Assembly: GCA_015061805.1 (NCBI GenBank)
Contig: SUVV01000005.1
Coordinates: forward strand, 62,001 to 126,000
Direction: 5' to 3'
DNA: 64,000 nucleotides
From: Lentisphaerota bacterium
GTDB taxonomy: Bacteria; Verrucomicrobiota; Lentisphaeria; Victivallales; Victivallaceae
Shown: positions 16,053-25,393 of the stretch, in pieces
How the letters are laid out: every line of letters starts with the position of its first letter
Numbering within the stretch: position 1 is the first letter of the stretch
Notes under the pieces: model-generated
Databases searched by the model: none
The model's input: the letters and a program-made list of their open reading frames with translations, nothing else
What the model was told of the DNA's origin: nothing
Translations under genes and position numbers: made by a program

Positions 16053-17231
16053 TCAATTTTCACAAATAAGTTCGTAATAAAGTTCCGCATCGGGGGGACG
16101 GATATTGGTCAAATCGCCCCGGTAATGGCGCAAATTGGTACGGATATAGGGATGTTTGAGCAGTTCGTTTTCGTTGAGTTCGATACCCAGACCGGGACGG
16201 TTGGGAATGGTCATCTGTCCATTGCGGAGGGTGAGTTTTTCATCGCAGATCTCTTTGCGCCATGGTACGTCGCTCATCATCATTTCCAACATGACGAAGT
16301 TGGGAATACATGCGGCGATCTGCAAAGTGGCAGCATTGGCAACCGGACCGGAGGGGTTGTGCGGGCAGAAGCCGATGTGGCGGGCTTCGGCTTCGCCTCC
16401 GAGAAGACGCATTTCCATGATGCCTCCGGCATGCGAGATATCGGGCTGGATATAATCGGAGCAATTCAATTCAAAGAATTGGCGGTATTCGTAGCGGTTG
16501 TAGAGCCGTTCACCGGCGGCGATGGGGACGCGTACCCGTTCTTTGACTTCGCGCATACCGGATTTATCATCCGGGGGGATGGGTTCTTCAAACCAGAAAA
16601 TATCGAAATCTTCTAAAGCCTTGCCGATTTTGACAGCGGTGGGAATATCGAATCTGCCGTGTCCTTCGATGAGCAAATGCATATCTTCCCCTACTGCGGC
16701 AGAAACTTTTTCGATACATTCCAAAGCTTGCGCAAGTTCGCGTTTACCGATCTGCATCCACGCCTTGCCGAAAGGATCCCACTTGCAGCCGGGGAATTTC
16801 TTGTCGCGCAGGAAAGCGGCTTTTTCGGCAAATTCATCCGGGGTTTTCGCCGGAGCGAACCAGCCGTTGACATAGACCGGAACCGCATCGCGCACCTTGC
16901 CGCCGAGCAGCTGATAAACCGGGACTCCCAAATCTTTACCTTTGATGTCCCAGAGTGCCATTTCCACTCCGGCAAGCGCGCTCATCAAAACCGGACCGCC
17001 GCGCCAGTAGGCATCGCGGTAGCAATCGTGACGGAATGCTTCGATATTGTGCGGATCGCTGCCGATGAGATAATATTCCAGATCGTGAATAGCGGCAACT
17101 ACCGTAGGTTCTTTGTATTCCAGAGTAGCTTCGCCCCAGCCGTGGATACCGGCATCCGTCTCCACTTTCACAAAGACGAAATTGGTACGGAACGCATTGC
17201 AGACAAAAGTTTTTACAGCAGTTATTTTCAT
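16053..17231 (-). CDS. Galactonate-dehydratase-like enolase-superfamily sugar-acid dehydratase
   Basis: 392 residues from the ATG at 17231 (a TTG at 17237 overlaps the upstream stop). Mandelate-racemase/DgoD features: GWGEATLEYKEP, A-L-x-D-I-K-G-K, K-W-D-P-F-G-K-A-W, IEGHGRF, F-W-F-E-E-P, A-A-G-E-R-L, QPDISHAGGI and CPHNPSGP, giving the metal-binding Glu residues and the catalytic His. The family removes water from an aldonate to a 2-keto-3-deoxy acid. The length is typical. Position between GH16 and an SDR suggests a galactose-type sugar from a galactan, but other epimers cannot be excluded. Confidence 0.85.
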   Translation of the reverse strand: MKITAVKTFVCNAFRTNFVFVKVETDAGIHGWGEATLEYKEPTVVAAIHDLEYYLIGSDPHNIEAFRHDCYRDAYWRGGPVLMSALAGVEMALWDIKGKDLGVPVYQLLGGKVRDAVPVYVNGWFAPAKTPDEFAEKAAFLRDKKFPGCKWDPFGKAWMQIGKRELAQALECIEKVSAAVGEDMHLLIEGHGRFDIPTAVKIGKALEDFDIFWFEEPIPPDDKSGMREVKERVRVPIAAGERLYNRYEYRQFFELNCSDYIQPDISHAGGIMEMRLLGGEAEARHIGFCPHNPSGPVANAATLQIAACIPNFVMLEMMMSDVPWRKEICDEKLTLRNGQMTIPNRPGLGIELNENELLKHPYIRTNLRHYRGDLTNIRPPDAELYYELICEN

Positions 17232-17233
17232 TT

Positions 17234-18064
17234 TCAATCCACTTGATCAAATACCCGGACATAATCAACGATAAAGGCATCTTTGCCGATGACTTCATAA
17301 GATTCCGGAGTCGGTTGATGATTTTCGTAACGATAGCCGCGCACTTCGGTAGTGAGCAGAATAAACTGCGGCCGCCTGGAAACATACTGGTCGATGTGCC
17401 CATCTTCCCTGCCGTCGATGTAAAAGGTATAACCGTTTTCATCCCAGAGCATACCGAAGCGGTGGAATTGTTCCATATCGAAATTGTCCACGCCTCCGAC
17501 CTTGGCGCGCTTCATATCCAGGCCATAACCGCCGGTGAACGCATTGTGGGCAGCGATTTTACCATGCCAGAAACATTCCATTATGTCAAGTTCAGTACCG
17601 CTTTCGGCGGGATCAAGAGATGCTCCGATAATGGGGGATTGCAGCCAGAAAGCACTCCACCAGCGGTTGTCCGGCATCTGTTGGAGTTTGCACCGGCACT
17701 CGTAGTAACCGTAGGCGTGAGTGAACAGCGGCTCTTTAAGTTTGCCGATGTTCCACTGGAGGTGGTCGTTGACAAATTTAGTTTGGGTAACCGGTTCGTC
17801 CATGAAATTATATCCGGTCTGCAACTGGGAACTGACCGGACGGCCATCCTCCTCAATAACGGTAAAAACAGCGTTGCTGTTACCGTCCAGATGAACCGCT
17901 TTATCGGTCCACGCCGGGTGACGTTTGCCCATCATTGACAAACGGTAATCCCATTTGGTCCGATCAAGTTCGGTGCCGTCAAATTCATCGTTCCAGACCA
18001 GTTTCCACTTTTTCCCGTCGGGCAGAAAACTGGGATGATGATCTTTATAGTCGAATTGCTGCAT
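17234..18064 (-). CDS. GH16 family glycoside hydrolase, no signal peptide
   Basis: 276 residues from the ATG at 18064 (MQQFDYKDHH); a longer frame to 18097 lacks support. W-N-D-E-F-D-G-T-x-L-D-x-x-K-W starts the fold; the catalytic E-L-D-I-M-E matches the GH16 ExDxxE signature, with G-Y-Y-E-C-R-C-K and W-S-A-F-W-L-Q around it. GH16 enzymes cut beta-1,3/1,4 glucans and galactans such as agar, porphyran or carrageenan. Absence of a secretion signal implies a cytoplasmic oligosaccharide substrate or leaderless export. First gene of a three-gene operon under a strong promoter. Confidence 0.85.
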   Translation of the reverse strand: MQQFDYKDHHPSFLPDGKKWKLVWNDEFDGTELDRTKWDYRLSMMGKRHPAWTDKAVHLDGNSNAVFTVIEEDGRPVSSQLQTGYNFMDEPVTQTKFVNDHLQWNIGKLKEPLFTHAYGYYECRCKLQQMPDNRWWSAFWLQSPIIGASLDPAESGTELDIMECFWHGKIAAHNAFTGGYGLDMKRAKVGGVDNFDMEQFHRFGMLWDENGYTFYIDGREDGHIDQYVSRRPQFILLTTEVRGYRYENHQPTPESYEVIGKDAFIVDYVRVFDQVD

Positions 18065-18107
18065 TTCCGGTTTCCCTTTCAAGTTAAGAATTGGCATTTA
18101 CCTGTGA

Positions 18108-18136
18108 AATATAACACGGCTCAAAAGATAAATCAA
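18108..18136 (-). promoter_or_regulatory. sigma70-type promoter of the GH16-dehydratase-SDR operon
   Basis: Minus strand TTGATT (18136-18131), 17 bases, TATATT (18113-18108), 44 bases before the GH16 ATG. On the plus strand TATAAT (18184-18189) may be the -10 for the IclR gene. Confidence 0.65.
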
Positions 18137-18249
18137 GAAAATAAATTGGATTTCCGTTGATTTCTAAAAAATTTGTGTTACATTATAATCGTAATATGTT
18201 TGAAAATAAAATCAAAAGTTCATAATATGAAATAAGAAGGAGGTCAGGC

Positions 18250-19005
18250 GTGGGCAATGCGATAGACAAAACTTTCATGGTTCTGGAAAAAATCGCCTCG
18301 ACAGAACTTCCGGCTTTGCCTCCGGCGCAGATCGCCGATGAATTGCAGTTGAACCGGGCGACCTGTTCGCGGATACTCAAACAACTTCTGGATATGGGTT
18401 ATGTGATCAAAGTATCCCGGCGGCAGGGATATGCCGCCGGCCCGAAACTGCACACGATGGGAATGATCTGCGGTTTCGGTTCCAAATTGCTCGAATACGC
18501 GATACCGGTGATCGACCGCTGTGCGATGGAATTACAGAATTCCGTGCTGCTTTCACAACTTTACAATGGCAGAAGATATATCCTTTATCACCGGAATTGC
18601 AATCCGGACATTCAAATAAATGTGAATCTTCCCTGCTATGATGATGTTTTTGTCACTGCAACGGGTTTGGTACTGGCGGCATACTGCAGCAGCAGCGAAA
18701 GAAAACGCTGTTATGAAATACAAAAAAAGTATGGAGGCAGATTCCCGGATGAATTTTCCGGTTTTGAAACTCTGAATTGCGAACTGGATAAAATACGTCA
18801 GCAGAAATATGTGGGAATGGCACGCGGTTCCCAATGGATCTATGCTTATCCGGTAAAACACAATGGTCAGTTCAATACCGCAATCGGAATGAGTATGTTG
18901 AGAAGTCAGCATACCGCCGCGATGCATGAAAAAATTTGCCGGACGCTGGAAGCGGCGGCACAGGAGTTGTCAAATTATTCTGAAATGAAACTTATTATAG
19001 GGTAG
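18250..19005 (+). CDS. IclR-family transcriptional regulator
   Basis: 251 residues starting at GTG, fixed by the strong AAGGAGG site seven bases before. N-terminal winged helix (ALPPAQIADELQLNRATCSRILKQLLDMGYV, residues 21-51), then the IclR ligand domain (LLSQLYNGRRYILYHRN, VFVTATGLVLAAYCSS, GMARGSQWIYAYPVKH). Divergent from GH16-dehydratase-SDR and 11 bases ahead of the lactonase-like gene, so it likely controls both arms in response to a sugar acid such as a 2-keto-3-deoxy acid, as KdgR does. Confidence 0.85.
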   Translation: MGNAIDKTFMVLEKIASTELPALPPAQIADELQLNRATCSRILKQLLDMGYVIKVSRRQGYAAGPKLHTMGMICGFGSKLLEYAIPVIDRCAMELQNSVLLSQLYNGRRYILYHRNCNPDIQINVNLPCYDDVFVTATGLVLAAYCSSSERKRCYEIQKKYGGRFPDEFSGFETLNCELDKIRQQKYVGMARGSQWIYAYPVKHNGQFNTAIGMSMLRSQHTAAMHEKICRTLEAAAQELSNYSEMKLIIG

Positions 19006-19016
19006 GAGATATCAAA

Positions 19017-19718
19017 ATGGTTGAGATTTGCTGGCTTGGACAGGGCGGTTTTCTGATTGCAACGGAAAAGTACCGGATTCTGCTTGATCCGTATATGAGT
19101 GATTGCGTATTCAAAAAACAGAATCTGGCACGGCTGCACCCATTCCCGCTGCCGCTGGACGAGTTGAAACCTGATCTGCTGCTGATAACCCATGACCACA
19201 TGGATCATTTTGATCCGGAAGCCGTTCCGGAAATTCTGGCGGCATATCCGGCTTGCCGTTGTGCCGCGACAACGCGGGCGGCAGACCACTTCCGGACTCT
19301 GGGGGTGAAAGAGGAGAATATCACAGAATGCCGGGTCGGAGAATCCTTTGAAGCATCTCCTTTCTGGATCACGGCGGTTCCGGCGTTTCACAGCGATCCA
19401 ACTGCTTGCGGTTTTCTGATCGAAGTTGAAAGCAAGCGCATCGTCATCACCGGCGACACCGTTTTTGACGAAGGACTTTTTGTGCCGGAACTTGAAAACG
19501 CCGATCTGCTGCTGATCTGCATCAACGGCAAACTGGGCAATATGAATGATGTTGAAGCTCTGGAATATGTAAAACGCACCCGTCCGGCAGCGGCAGTTCC
19601 GATGCACATCGGATTGTTTGCTGAAAACACGGCAGATCCGGCAGAATTCATATCCGGCTGTACTGCGCTTGGCATAAATTCATTCAGCATGACTCCCGGA
19701 AAGAAATTCACATTGTAA
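19017..19718 (+). CDS. UlaG-like metallo-beta-lactamase-fold hydrolase
   Basis: 233 residues. Metal motif T-H-D-H-M-D-H (58-64), later I-T-G-D-T, and P-M-H-I-G near residue 198, the same set as L-ascorbate-6-phosphate lactonase (UlaG) and related metal-dependent hydrolases. No signal peptide. Located directly after the IclR gene. A sugar lactonase role would link the SDR (aldose to lactone) with the dehydratase (aldonate to keto-deoxy acid); this is inference from context. Confidence 0.75.
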   Translation: MVEICWLGQGGFLIATEKYRILLDPYMSDCVFKKQNLARLHPFPLPLDELKPDLLLITHDHMDHFDPEAVPEILAAYPACRCAATTRAADHFRTLGVKEENITECRVGESFEASPFWITAVPAFHSDPTACGFLIEVESKRIVITGDTVFDEGLFVPELENADLLLICINGKLGNMNDVEALEYVKRTRPAAAVPMHIGLFAENTADPAEFISGCTALGINSFSMTPGKKFTL

Positions 19719-19850
19719 CCGCATTGACTCTGCTGAGGAACAGGTACAGCAAATTCCCAAAATCAGGAGTTGCAAGGCACGCGGGAACTGACAAAAAACA
19801 GAGTTGTCGTCACTTTAACCAAACTGCGGTTTTCATTCAAAGAAATCGTC

Positions 19851-19879
19851 TTGATTTTTGCGCAGCGCAATGATATATT
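19851..19879 (+). promoter_or_regulatory. Promoter of the AGE-family gene with a palindrome in its spacer
   Basis: TTGATT (19851-19856), 17 bases, TATATT (19874-19879). The spacer holds the perfect palindrome TTGCGC-A-GCGCAA (19858-19870), a natural place for a repressor. The region 19719-19940 otherwise shows no gene. Confidence 0.6.
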
Positions 19880-19940
19880 ACCTGAGCGAATAATTGAAAC
19901 TGCCGATGCTTCTGATTTGAACCGGGGAAAGAACAAAGTT

Positions 19941-21110
19941 ATGAACTTTTTACAGATAAAAAAACGTTATGAAAATGAACTCTATGAACGTGTAATCCCT
20001 TTCTGGGAAAAGCATTGCACAGACCGGCAATTCGGCGGATATTTTACCTCTCTTGACCGTGACGGCAGCGTATATGATACCGAAAAGTATATGTGGATGC
20101 AATGGCGGATCGTCTACATGTTCGCCAAATTAGCCGTCGCCCAAGGCGGCAATGACCGCTGGTTGGAAATTGCAGCGCAGGGTTATGATTTTCTCACGAC
20201 TCATGGCAAATCAGAAGACGGAAGTTATTACTTTGCCTTGAACCGTCAGGGAGTACCTTCGGTGGCACCCTACAACATATTTTCCGATTGTTTTGCCGCA
20301 ATGGGAGCCGCCGCGATGTTCAAGGCGACCGGAGAGGAAAAATACCGCAAGGAAGCGGACAGCGCGATGCACAACTACATCCGGCGCATGGACGATCCCA
20401 AGGGGCGCTGGGAAAAATCACTTTCCGGCAAGCCGCGCCGCCTTTCACACGGCCACTTCATGATGCTGGCCAATCTGGCTTATGAAATGCGCAGTTGTCT
20501 CGGCAGTCACGAATACGATGATCTCGCAGAAGAGGCGGTCGCCGCCGTTACCGGGCGTTTCTGGAATCCGGAGATGCGAATCCTGTTTGAAAATATCAAT
20601 GACAGCACACCTGCATTCGACCTTGAATCCAGCGAAGGGCGCATGATCAACCCGGGACACGGTCTTGAATCCATGTGGTTCATGCTGCAGCATGCGGAAG
20701 AGAAAAAAGACACCGTCCTGATTACCCGCGCCGCAGACATGATCAAAGGTATTCTGGAATTCGGCACCGACCGTGAATTCGGCGGCATCTACTACTTCAT
20801 GGATGCCCTGCACAAGCCCCATCTGGAACTGCAGTGGGATATGAAACTCTGGTGGCCCCATTGCGAAGCCCTGATCGCCTGCCTTTTTGCTTACCGGTTG
20901 ACCAAAGATGAATTTTTCCTGATGAAATTTGAGGAGCTGGACAGTTGGACCTGGGAACACTTCCGCGATCCGGATCATCCGGAGTGGTTCGGTTATCTGA
21001 ACCGCCGCGGCGAAGTCACCCACACCCTGAAAGGCGGCAAATGGAAAACTATGTTCCACCTGCCCCGCTGCCTTTTTACCTGCGCCGAGCAACTGGATAA
21101 GATGATCTGA
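19941..21110 (+). CDS. N-acylglucosamine 2-epimerase (AGE)-family sugar isomerase/epimerase
   Basis: 389 residues from the ATG at 19941 (MNFLQIKK); the open frame back to 19770 crosses the promoter and is not used. An alpha/alpha toroid with the AGE/cellobiose-epimerase motifs: R-I-V-Y-M-F-A, D-C-F-A-A-M-G, S-H-G-H-F-M-M-L-A-N-L, N-P-G-H-G-L-E-S-M-W and W-W-P-H-C-E-A. His residues in the last three provide acid/base catalysis. The family covers GlcNAc 2-epimerase, cellobiose 2-epimerase and mannose isomerase; which one this is cannot be decided. Confidence 0.85.
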   Translation: MNFLQIKKRYENELYERVIPFWEKHCTDRQFGGYFTSLDRDGSVYDTEKYMWMQWRIVYMFAKLAVAQGGNDRWLEIAAQGYDFLTTHGKSEDGSYYFALNRQGVPSVAPYNIFSDCFAAMGAAAMFKATGEEKYRKEADSAMHNYIRRMDDPKGRWEKSLSGKPRRLSHGHFMMLANLAYEMRSCLGSHEYDDLAEEAVAAVTGRFWNPEMRILFENINDSTPAFDLESSEGRMINPGHGLESMWFMLQHAEEKKDTVLITRAADMIKGILEFGTDREFGGIYYFMDALHKPHLELQWDMKLWWPHCEALIACLFAYRLTKDEFFLMKFEELDSWTWEHFRDPDHPEWFGYLNRRGEVTHTLKGGKWKTMFHLPRCLFTCAEQLDKMI

Positions 21111-21229
21111 CCGATTTGCAAAAAGATTGGACAGTCCGCCATTGATGCCGCTATCAATGAGTTTTGCCTGACAGCGGTATGCATAGTGATAAATTTTTGC
21201 AAAACCCTTTGCGTTTTATCTTTTTTTAC

Positions 21230-21258
21230 TTTATTTTGTGCTGATATGGTGCTATATT
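21230..21258 (+). promoter_or_regulatory. Probable promoter of the lysS operon
   Basis: TTTATT (21230-21235), 17 bases, TATATT (21253-21258). The -35 is weak. A GAGAGGA ribosome site precedes the ATG at 21313. An ATTGAT/ATCAAT stem lies upstream after the AGE stop. Confidence 0.5.
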
Positions 21259-21312
21259 ATATATTTGACACATTAATGCAAAACAAATTACAACTTTTGA
21301 GAGGATATTTTT

Positions 21313-22815
21313 ATGTCAGAAGTCAACGAAACTCCGGTAGTCCGTACCAACGAACTCTTTGAACAGCGCTGTGCAAAAGTCGCCGAATACCGTGCCAACG
21401 GCATCAATCCCTTCGGCGGCCCCTTCTACGATGTGGAAAAAATCAGCGATATCCGCGAAAAATCCATCCCCGAAGAAGAAGGCGCTATCGGTCCTGAAGC
21501 CATCGCCGCCGGACGTATGGTCGCCAAACGCGGCATGGGTAAATCGATCTTCGCTGACATGCGCGACAGCAGCGGCAAACTGCAGCTTTTCGCTTCCAAA
21601 AATGAGATGAGCGAAGATGGTTTTGCTCTCTTCAAAAAACTGGATATCGGTGATATCATCGGTGTCAAAGGAAATCTTTTTGTCACCAAGATGGGCGAAA
21701 AGACCCTCCGGGTCAAAGAGGTCACACTTCTCTCCAAATCCATGCGCGCCCTGCCCGAAAAATTCCACGGTCTGACCGACGTCGAACAGCGCTACCGTCA
21801 GCGCTATCTCGACCTGATCGCCAACCCGGAAGTCATGGAAGTTTTCAAGAAACGTTCCGCAATCATCCGCGAAGTCCGCAACTTCCTCGCTGACCGCGGC
21901 TTTATGGAAGTCGAAACTCCGATGCTCCAGCCGCTCGCCGGCGGCGCTTCAGCAACTCCCTTTACGACTTTCTACGAAGCGCTCAACAGCAACGTCTACA
22001 TGCGTATCGCTCCGGAACTCTACCTCAAACGGCTGCTCGTCGGCGGTTTTGAAAAGGTCTTTGAACTCAACCGTTCTTTCCGTAACGAAGGTGTCGACCG
22101 CCGTCACAACCCCGAATTCACCATGCTGGAAATCTATCAGGCATACAGCGACTGCCGCGGCATGATGGAACTTATTGAAACCATGATCTCCACCATTGCC
22201 CTCAAGGTCTGCGGTACCACCAAAATCGACCACGGCAACGGCAAGATCATCGACCTCACCCCGCCGTTCCGCCGCGCGACCTACCACGAATTGTGCAAAG
22301 AAAAAGGCGGCGATGACTGGTTCGACATCACCCCTGCCGAACGAGTTGAACGCGGTCAGAAACTCGGTCTGGACGTCAACAGTTCCATGTCCGATCTGGA
22401 TGTCACCAACGAACTCTATGAAAAACTGGTCGAACCCAACAACATCCAGCCGACCTTCGTCACCCGGCTCCCTGCACAGCTGCTGCCGCTTGCCAATCCC
22501 TGCGCCGACGATCCCTCTCTGGTCGACGTTTTTGAACTCGGCATCAACGGCATGGAAATCGCTCCGGCGTACAGCGAACTCAACGACCCGGTCATCCAGC
22601 GCCAGCGCTTCATGGAACAGTTCGAACAGAATAAAGCCGAAGGCGACAAGGTTTCCGACAAGGTCGATGAAGACTTCCTCACCGCGCTGGAATACGGCAT
22701 GCCTCCCGCCGGCGGCATGGGTGTCGGTATCGACCGTCTGGTGATCATCCTCACCGGCGCGGAATCCATTCGTGACGTCATCCTCTTCCCGCAAATGCGT
22801 AACATCACCCGGTAA
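21313..22815 (+). CDS. lysS: Lysyl-tRNA synthetase, class II
   Basis: 500 residues, normal length for bacterial LysS. The N-terminal OB fold runs through KRGMGKSIFADMRDSSGKLQLF; the catalytic core has FRNEGVDRRHNPEFTMLEIYQAY (motif 2), GINGMEIAPAYSELNDP and GGMGVGIDRLVIILTG (motif 3). It charges tRNA-Lys with lysine in the cytoplasm. It heads a run of genes separated by only 3-25 bases up to the CHR transporter genes. Confidence 0.97.
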   Translation: MSEVNETPVVRTNELFEQRCAKVAEYRANGINPFGGPFYDVEKISDIREKSIPEEEGAIGPEAIAAGRMVAKRGMGKSIFADMRDSSGKLQLFASKNEMSEDGFALFKKLDIGDIIGVKGNLFVTKMGEKTLRVKEVTLLSKSMRALPEKFHGLTDVEQRYRQRYLDLIANPEVMEVFKKRSAIIREVRNFLADRGFMEVETPMLQPLAGGASATPFTTFYEALNSNVYMRIAPELYLKRLLVGGFEKVFELNRSFRNEGVDRRHNPEFTMLEIYQAYSDCRGMMELIETMISTIALKVCGTTKIDHGNGKIIDLTPPFRRATYHELCKEKGGDDWFDITPAERVERGQKLGLDVNSSMSDLDVTNELYEKLVEPNNIQPTFVTRLPAQLLPLANPCADDPSLVDVFELGINGMEIAPAYSELNDPVIQRQRFMEQFEQNKAEGDKVSDKVDEDFLTALEYGMPPAGGMGVGIDRLVIILTGAESIRDVILFPQMRNITR

Positions 22816-22824
22816 AGCGGAATT

Positions 22825-23394
22825 ATGGAATTTCAGGAACTCCTTAAACGGCGCCGGACAGTCCGGCTTTTCCAACAGCGCCCGGTCGAAGAAGCAACTC
22901 TGGTGCAGTTGGTCGATGCCGCCCGCGTCGCCAGCTGCGCCAACAACAAACAGCGCCTGCGCTACACCATCGTCCGGACTCCGGAACTGGTGCTGGAAGT
23001 TCTGAAACACACCCGCTGGGCAGGGCTGATACAGCCGCTCCGCACTCCGGAAGCGGGAGTTACTTCGCCGGCAGCATTCATCATCGTCACGACCACCGAA
23101 AACGGGCTTTCGGAATTGATCTGCGCTGATGCCGGTGCCGCGCTGCAAAGCATGGAATTCGCCGCCGCCGATGCCGGACTCGGCTGCTGCTGGATGGGCG
23201 CCATCGACCGCGAAGCCATCCGCAAACTGGTCGGCTGCGGACCGATCGTCTACGTTGCAGCGGTAGGATACCCGGCGGAATCCCCGCGCAGTATCGATAT
23301 TCCGGAAACAGAAAATTGTGCATACTTCCTGGACGGAAACGGGACGCTCACCGTTCCAAAAATCCGGATCCAGGATATTTTAACATGGAGGTAA
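22825..23394 (+). CDS. Nitroreductase-family flavoprotein
   Basis: 189 residues. R-R-R-T-V-R-L-F at the start matches the FMN-phosphate motif RRSxRxF of the nitroreductase fold; A-R-V-A-S-C-A-N-N-K-Q, the helix D-A-G-A-A-L-Q-S-M-E-F-A-A-A-D-A-G-L-G-C-C-W-M-G (shortened here), and V-A-A-V-G-Y-P-A-E are the other landmarks. Substrate unknown. Nine bases after lysS. Confidence 0.85.
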   Translation: MEFQELLKRRRTVRLFQQRPVEEATLVQLVDAARVASCANNKQRLRYTIVRTPELVLEVLKHTRWAGLIQPLRTPEAGVTSPAAFIIVTTTENGLSELICADAGAALQSMEFAAADAGLGCCWMGAIDREAIRKLVGCGPIVYVAAVGYPAESPRSIDIPETENCAYFLDGNGTLTVPKIRIQDILTWR

Positions 23395-23401
23395 ATCGAT
23401 C

Positions 23402-24301
23402 ATGGAAAACAAAATGAATGAACTTATTGCCAAGGCTTCAGTTCTGGTGGAAGCCCTTCCCTTTATTCAGAAATTCCGCAAATCGCTGGTCGTCATCAAA
23501 TGCGGCGGCAGTATCATGGAAGACCCCGAACTGGTCAAAAGTGCCATGTGCGACGTCGTCCTGCTTGAAGCCATCGGCATCCGTCCCATCGTCGTTCACG
23601 GCGGCGGCAAAGCGATCTCTGCTGAACTGAAAAAACAGAATATCCCGGTAAAATTCGTCAACGGTCTGCGCTATACAGATGAACGCACCATCGGCATTGT
23701 CGATGATGTTCTGCACAACCAGGTCAACGCCAATCTGCTTGCCCTCGGTGAAGCCGCCGGCGGCAGAATGCGCGGTATCAGCGGTAAAAAAGTTCTACGC
23801 GCCGCCAGAACCTTCTCCACCGACCCCGTCACCGGAAAATCGGAAGATATCGGTTTCGTCGGCAAAGTCGACGGTGTCGATATTTCTCCAATTCTCGAAG
23901 CTCTGGAAGCCAACTGCATTCCGGTCGTGACTCCCCTCGGTACCGGCAGTGACGGTCAGGTTTACAACATCAACGCCGACACCGCCGCCAGCGAGATCGC
24001 AAAAGCACTCCGCGCCCGCAAACTGGTCTTTGTCAGCGATGTTCCCGGCGTGCTTGCCGACCGCAACGATGAAAGTTCCGTCATTCCCACCATCTGCACC
24101 ACCGATATCCCGAAACTCAGCGCCGACGGCGTGCTTTCCGGCGGTATGCTGCCCAAGGTGCAGAGTTGTGCCGAAGCATTGAACCACGGCATCAACAAAG
24201 TCCACCTGATCGACGGCAGACTGCATCACTCTCTGCTTCTGGAAATTTTCACCACCAGCGGTGTCGGAACCCAGATCATCCGTCCGGATTCCATCCAGTA
24301 A
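23402..24301 (+). CDS. argB: Acetylglutamate kinase
   Basis: 299 residues. Amino-acid-kinase fold with K-C-G-G-S (33-37) and H-G-G-G-K (66-70), GLRYTDERTIGIVD, L-G-E-A-A-G-G-x-x-x-G-I-S-G-K and the C-terminal GVGTQIIR. It phosphorylates N-acetylglutamate, the second step of arginine synthesis. The N-terminal helix before residue 25 (KASVLVEALPFIQKF) is the feature of arginine-sensitive, hexameric NAGK enzymes, so feedback inhibition is probable. Confidence 0.96.
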   Translation: MENKMNELIAKASVLVEALPFIQKFRKSLVVIKCGGSIMEDPELVKSAMCDVVLLEAIGIRPIVVHGGGKAISAELKKQNIPVKFVNGLRYTDERTIGIVDDVLHNQVNANLLALGEAAGGRMRGISGKKVLRAARTFSTDPVTGKSEDIGFVGKVDGVDISPILEALEANCIPVVTPLGTGSDGQVYNINADTAASEIAKALRARKLVFVSDVPGVLADRNDESSVIPTICTTDIPKLSADGVLSGGMLPKVQSCAEALNHGINKVHLIDGRLHHSLLLEIFTTSGVGTQIIRPDSIQ

Positions 24302-24325
24302 CGTTCTATCCGGGGAGATGCTGTT

Positions 24326-25390
24326 ATGAGTGGCAACACTTTCGGAGAAATATTCCGGATAACGACCTTTGGCGAATCCCATGGAGCCGCGCTCGGTGTG
24401 ATTATTGACGGGGTTCCTGCCGGATTGCCGATCGATATGGAATTTATCGCATCTGAACTTTCCCGGCGCCGTCCGGGGCAGTCCGCTCTCAGTACCGCCC
24501 GCCGGGAAAGTGACACTCCGGAGATTCTTTCCGGAGTTCTCAACGGCATCGCTACCGGAACCCCGTTGGCGATCATTATCCGCAACACCGATCAACGAAG
24601 CCGGGATTATTCCAATGTGGAACACATCTTCCGCCCCGGCCACGCCGATTACACCTACAATGCCAAATACGGATTCCGCGATTACCGCGGCGGCGGACGT
24701 TCCTCCGGCAGAGAAACTGCTGCCAGAGTCGCCGCCGGAGCCGTTGCCAAACTGTTTCTGGCAACGCTCGGTGTGAATATCACAGCATTTGCCAGCGAAA
24801 TCGGCGGAGTGAAAGCCGAAAAATTCTTTCCGGAAGAGATCGAAAAAAATCCTGCCCGTTCCCCCGACCCCGATGCGGCTGCCGCCATGGCAGAAGCCGT
24901 TGCCGCCAGCGCCGCTGCCCATGACAGTATCGGCGGCAAAGTCGGATGCCGTATCACCGGAGTCCCCGCCGGATGGGGTGAACCGGTATTCGATAAACTT
25001 GATGCACTTTTTGCACATGCCATGCTTTCGCTTGGCGCGGTGAAAGGCATTGAATTCGGAGCCGGATTTGAGACCGCCGCCATGCGCGGCAGTGAAAACA
25101 ATGATCCCATGCGACCGGGCGTTCCACCCTTTGTCACCAATCGTGCCGGCGGCATCCTCGGCGGCATCTCCAACGGCGATGTGATCGAATTCACCCTTGC
25201 GGTGAAGCCGACACCTTCGATTTCCGCACTTCAAAAAACGGTTGATGATAAAAATACCCCCCGCGATCTGGAAATCACCGGACGACATGATCCCTGCATC
25301 GTCCCCCGGATCGTTCCGGTCGTGGAAGCAATGGCTGCATTGGTGCTGGCAGATTGTGCGTTGCGCCAGAGATGCGCCAGATTGGATTGA
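24326..25390 (+). CDS. aroC: Chorismate synthase
   Basis: 354 residues. G-E-S-H-G (16-20), F-R-P-G-H-A-D-Y-T-Y, YRGGGRSSGRETAARVAAG and R-H-D-P-C at the end are all AroC signatures. It converts EPSP to chorismate with reduced FMN, the last shikimate step. A flavin reductase is needed; the nitroreductase two genes upstream could be relevant but that is speculation. Confidence 0.96.
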   Translation: MSGNTFGEIFRITTFGESHGAALGVIIDGVPAGLPIDMEFIASELSRRRPGQSALSTARRESDTPEILSGVLNGIATGTPLAIIIRNTDQRSRDYSNVEHIFRPGHADYTYNAKYGFRDYRGGGRSSGRETAARVAAGAVAKLFLATLGVNITAFASEIGGVKAEKFFPEEIEKNPARSPDPDAAAAMAEAVAASAAAHDSIGGKVGCRITGVPAGWGEPVFDKLDALFAHAMLSLGAVKGIEFGAGFETAAMRGSENNDPMRPGVPPFVTNRAGGILGGISNGDVIEFTLAVKPTPSISALQKTVDDKNTPRDLEITGRHDPCIVPRIVPVVEAMAALVLADCALRQRCARLD

Positions 25391-25393
25391 AGC

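Noticed and set aside
21949-23148. 399-codon open frame opposite lysS and the nitroreductase gene
   Set aside because: Shadow of conserved coding sequence on the other strand; no recognisable domain.
23795-25288. 497-codon open frame on the minus strand opposite argB and aroC
   Set aside because: It spans two well-identified genes, has biased Gly/Asp/Phe composition typical of an antisense shadow, and no ribosome site or family motif.
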